The position numbers and the translations under genes are program-made. The notes under the pieces are model-generated. The model ran no database searches. It was not told where the DNA came from and saw nothing but the letters and a program-made list of their open reading frames with translations. A DNA stretch of 20,394 nucleotides. Origin: UBA12079 sp964608745. Its GTDB lineage: Bacteria; Patescibacteriota; Minisyncoccia; Phycocordibacterales; UBA12079. Positions 20,235-20,394 of the stretch are shown piece after piece (within the stretch, counting starts at the first letter, position 1; each line of letters starts with the position of its first letter). Location: positions 1 through 20,394 of the forward strand of contig CAZSPC010000014.1 in the NCBI GenBank assembly GCA_964608745.1, given 5' to 3'.

Positions 20235-20261
20235 GACAAAATAAATATTTATATGTAATAT
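20233..20261 (+). promoter_or_regulatory. Consensus-like promoter without a downstream gene
   Basis: TTGACA (20233-20238), exactly 17 nt, then TAATAT (20256-20261), immediately after the previous terminator. The start would be near 20268. Confidence 0.65.
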
Positions 20262-20267
20262 TCGTTA

Positions 20268-20385
20268 TCCCCTTTTTATTCCCATTTTTGTACTTTATTT
20301 TCTGCTGACTTCAGTTTTCTTTTGGTGTATGATGAAAATAAAGACTTAATATCAAAAACTGGGGTTTGAAACCCCAGTTTTTTGT
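20268..20385 (+). ncRNA. Candidate small RNA of about 118 nt
   Basis: The segment between the promoter at 20233 and the terminator at 20354-20383 has no frame longer than ATG-ATG-AAA-ATA-AAG-ACT-TAA (20330-20350). Its 5' half is pyrimidine-rich. The word AGACTTAATATCAA (about 20341-20354) also occurs in the loop of element P1 (about 8927-8940). Either an sRNA or the leader of a terminated, attenuated gene beyond the window is possible. Confidence 0.45.
20354..20383 (+). terminator. Terminator with GGGGTTT/AAACCCC stem
   Basis: AAAAACTGGGGTTT and AAACCCCAGTTTTTT pair almost back to back, with an A tract before and a six-T tract after, so it may work on both strands. Confidence 0.85.
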
Positions 20386-20394
20386 TGCAATATA

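Overview
The window looks like a piece of an AT-rich genome of the Candidate Phyla Radiation (Patescibacteria), most likely a Parcubacteria-type lineage. This is inference, not a taxonomic proof. The signs are a small FtsK next to a one-TM Ig-like protein, a very large secreted peptidoglycan-binding S-layer-like protein with codon use unlike its neighbours, a SIMPL protein, several promoters that would make leaderless mRNAs, and gene spacers crowded with hairpin repeats. No rRNA, tRNA or CRISPR array is visible.

Layout. 1-330: a short, possibly structured + strand transcript ending in a terminator. 327-3183 (minus): ftsK followed by a membrane-anchored Ig-like protein. 3372-4192: a 233-aa winged-helix protein whose promoter, leader and coding sequence carry at least twelve exact copies of TAAAGGACA in both orientations and several reading phases. 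4823-8308: the S-layer-like surface protein and its terminator. 8309-11560: two small envelope genes (a TPR protein and a SIMPL protein) separated by palindromic elements and REP-like units (CGTCATTGCGA ... GGCAATCCAG). 11250-13923: a cassette with an HTH-Fic gene and a small basic protein, bounded by two apparently identical 249-bp direct repeats. 13973-17302 (minus): a SWIM/SNF2 helicase. 17418-19766: a restriction-modification module with a Bsp6I-like nuclease converging on a LexA-cytosine-C5-methyltransferase fusion. 19988-20394: a small Cys/His-rich protein and a promoter-terminator pair that looks like a small RNA gene.

How the parts may work together. Three regulators here (the 233-aa protein, HTH-Fic and LexA-methyltransferase) each have a repeated or palindromic word placed over or between their own -35 and -10 boxes, so autoregulation is the common theme. 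The right half (Fic, SNF2, R-M) reads as an accessory or defence region cut into cassettes by related hairpin repeats. The strongest candidates for something undescribed are the gene that carries its own TAAAGGACA array and the LexA-methyltransferase fusion, which retains the self-cleavage site and both domains intact and would couple R-M control to DNA damage.
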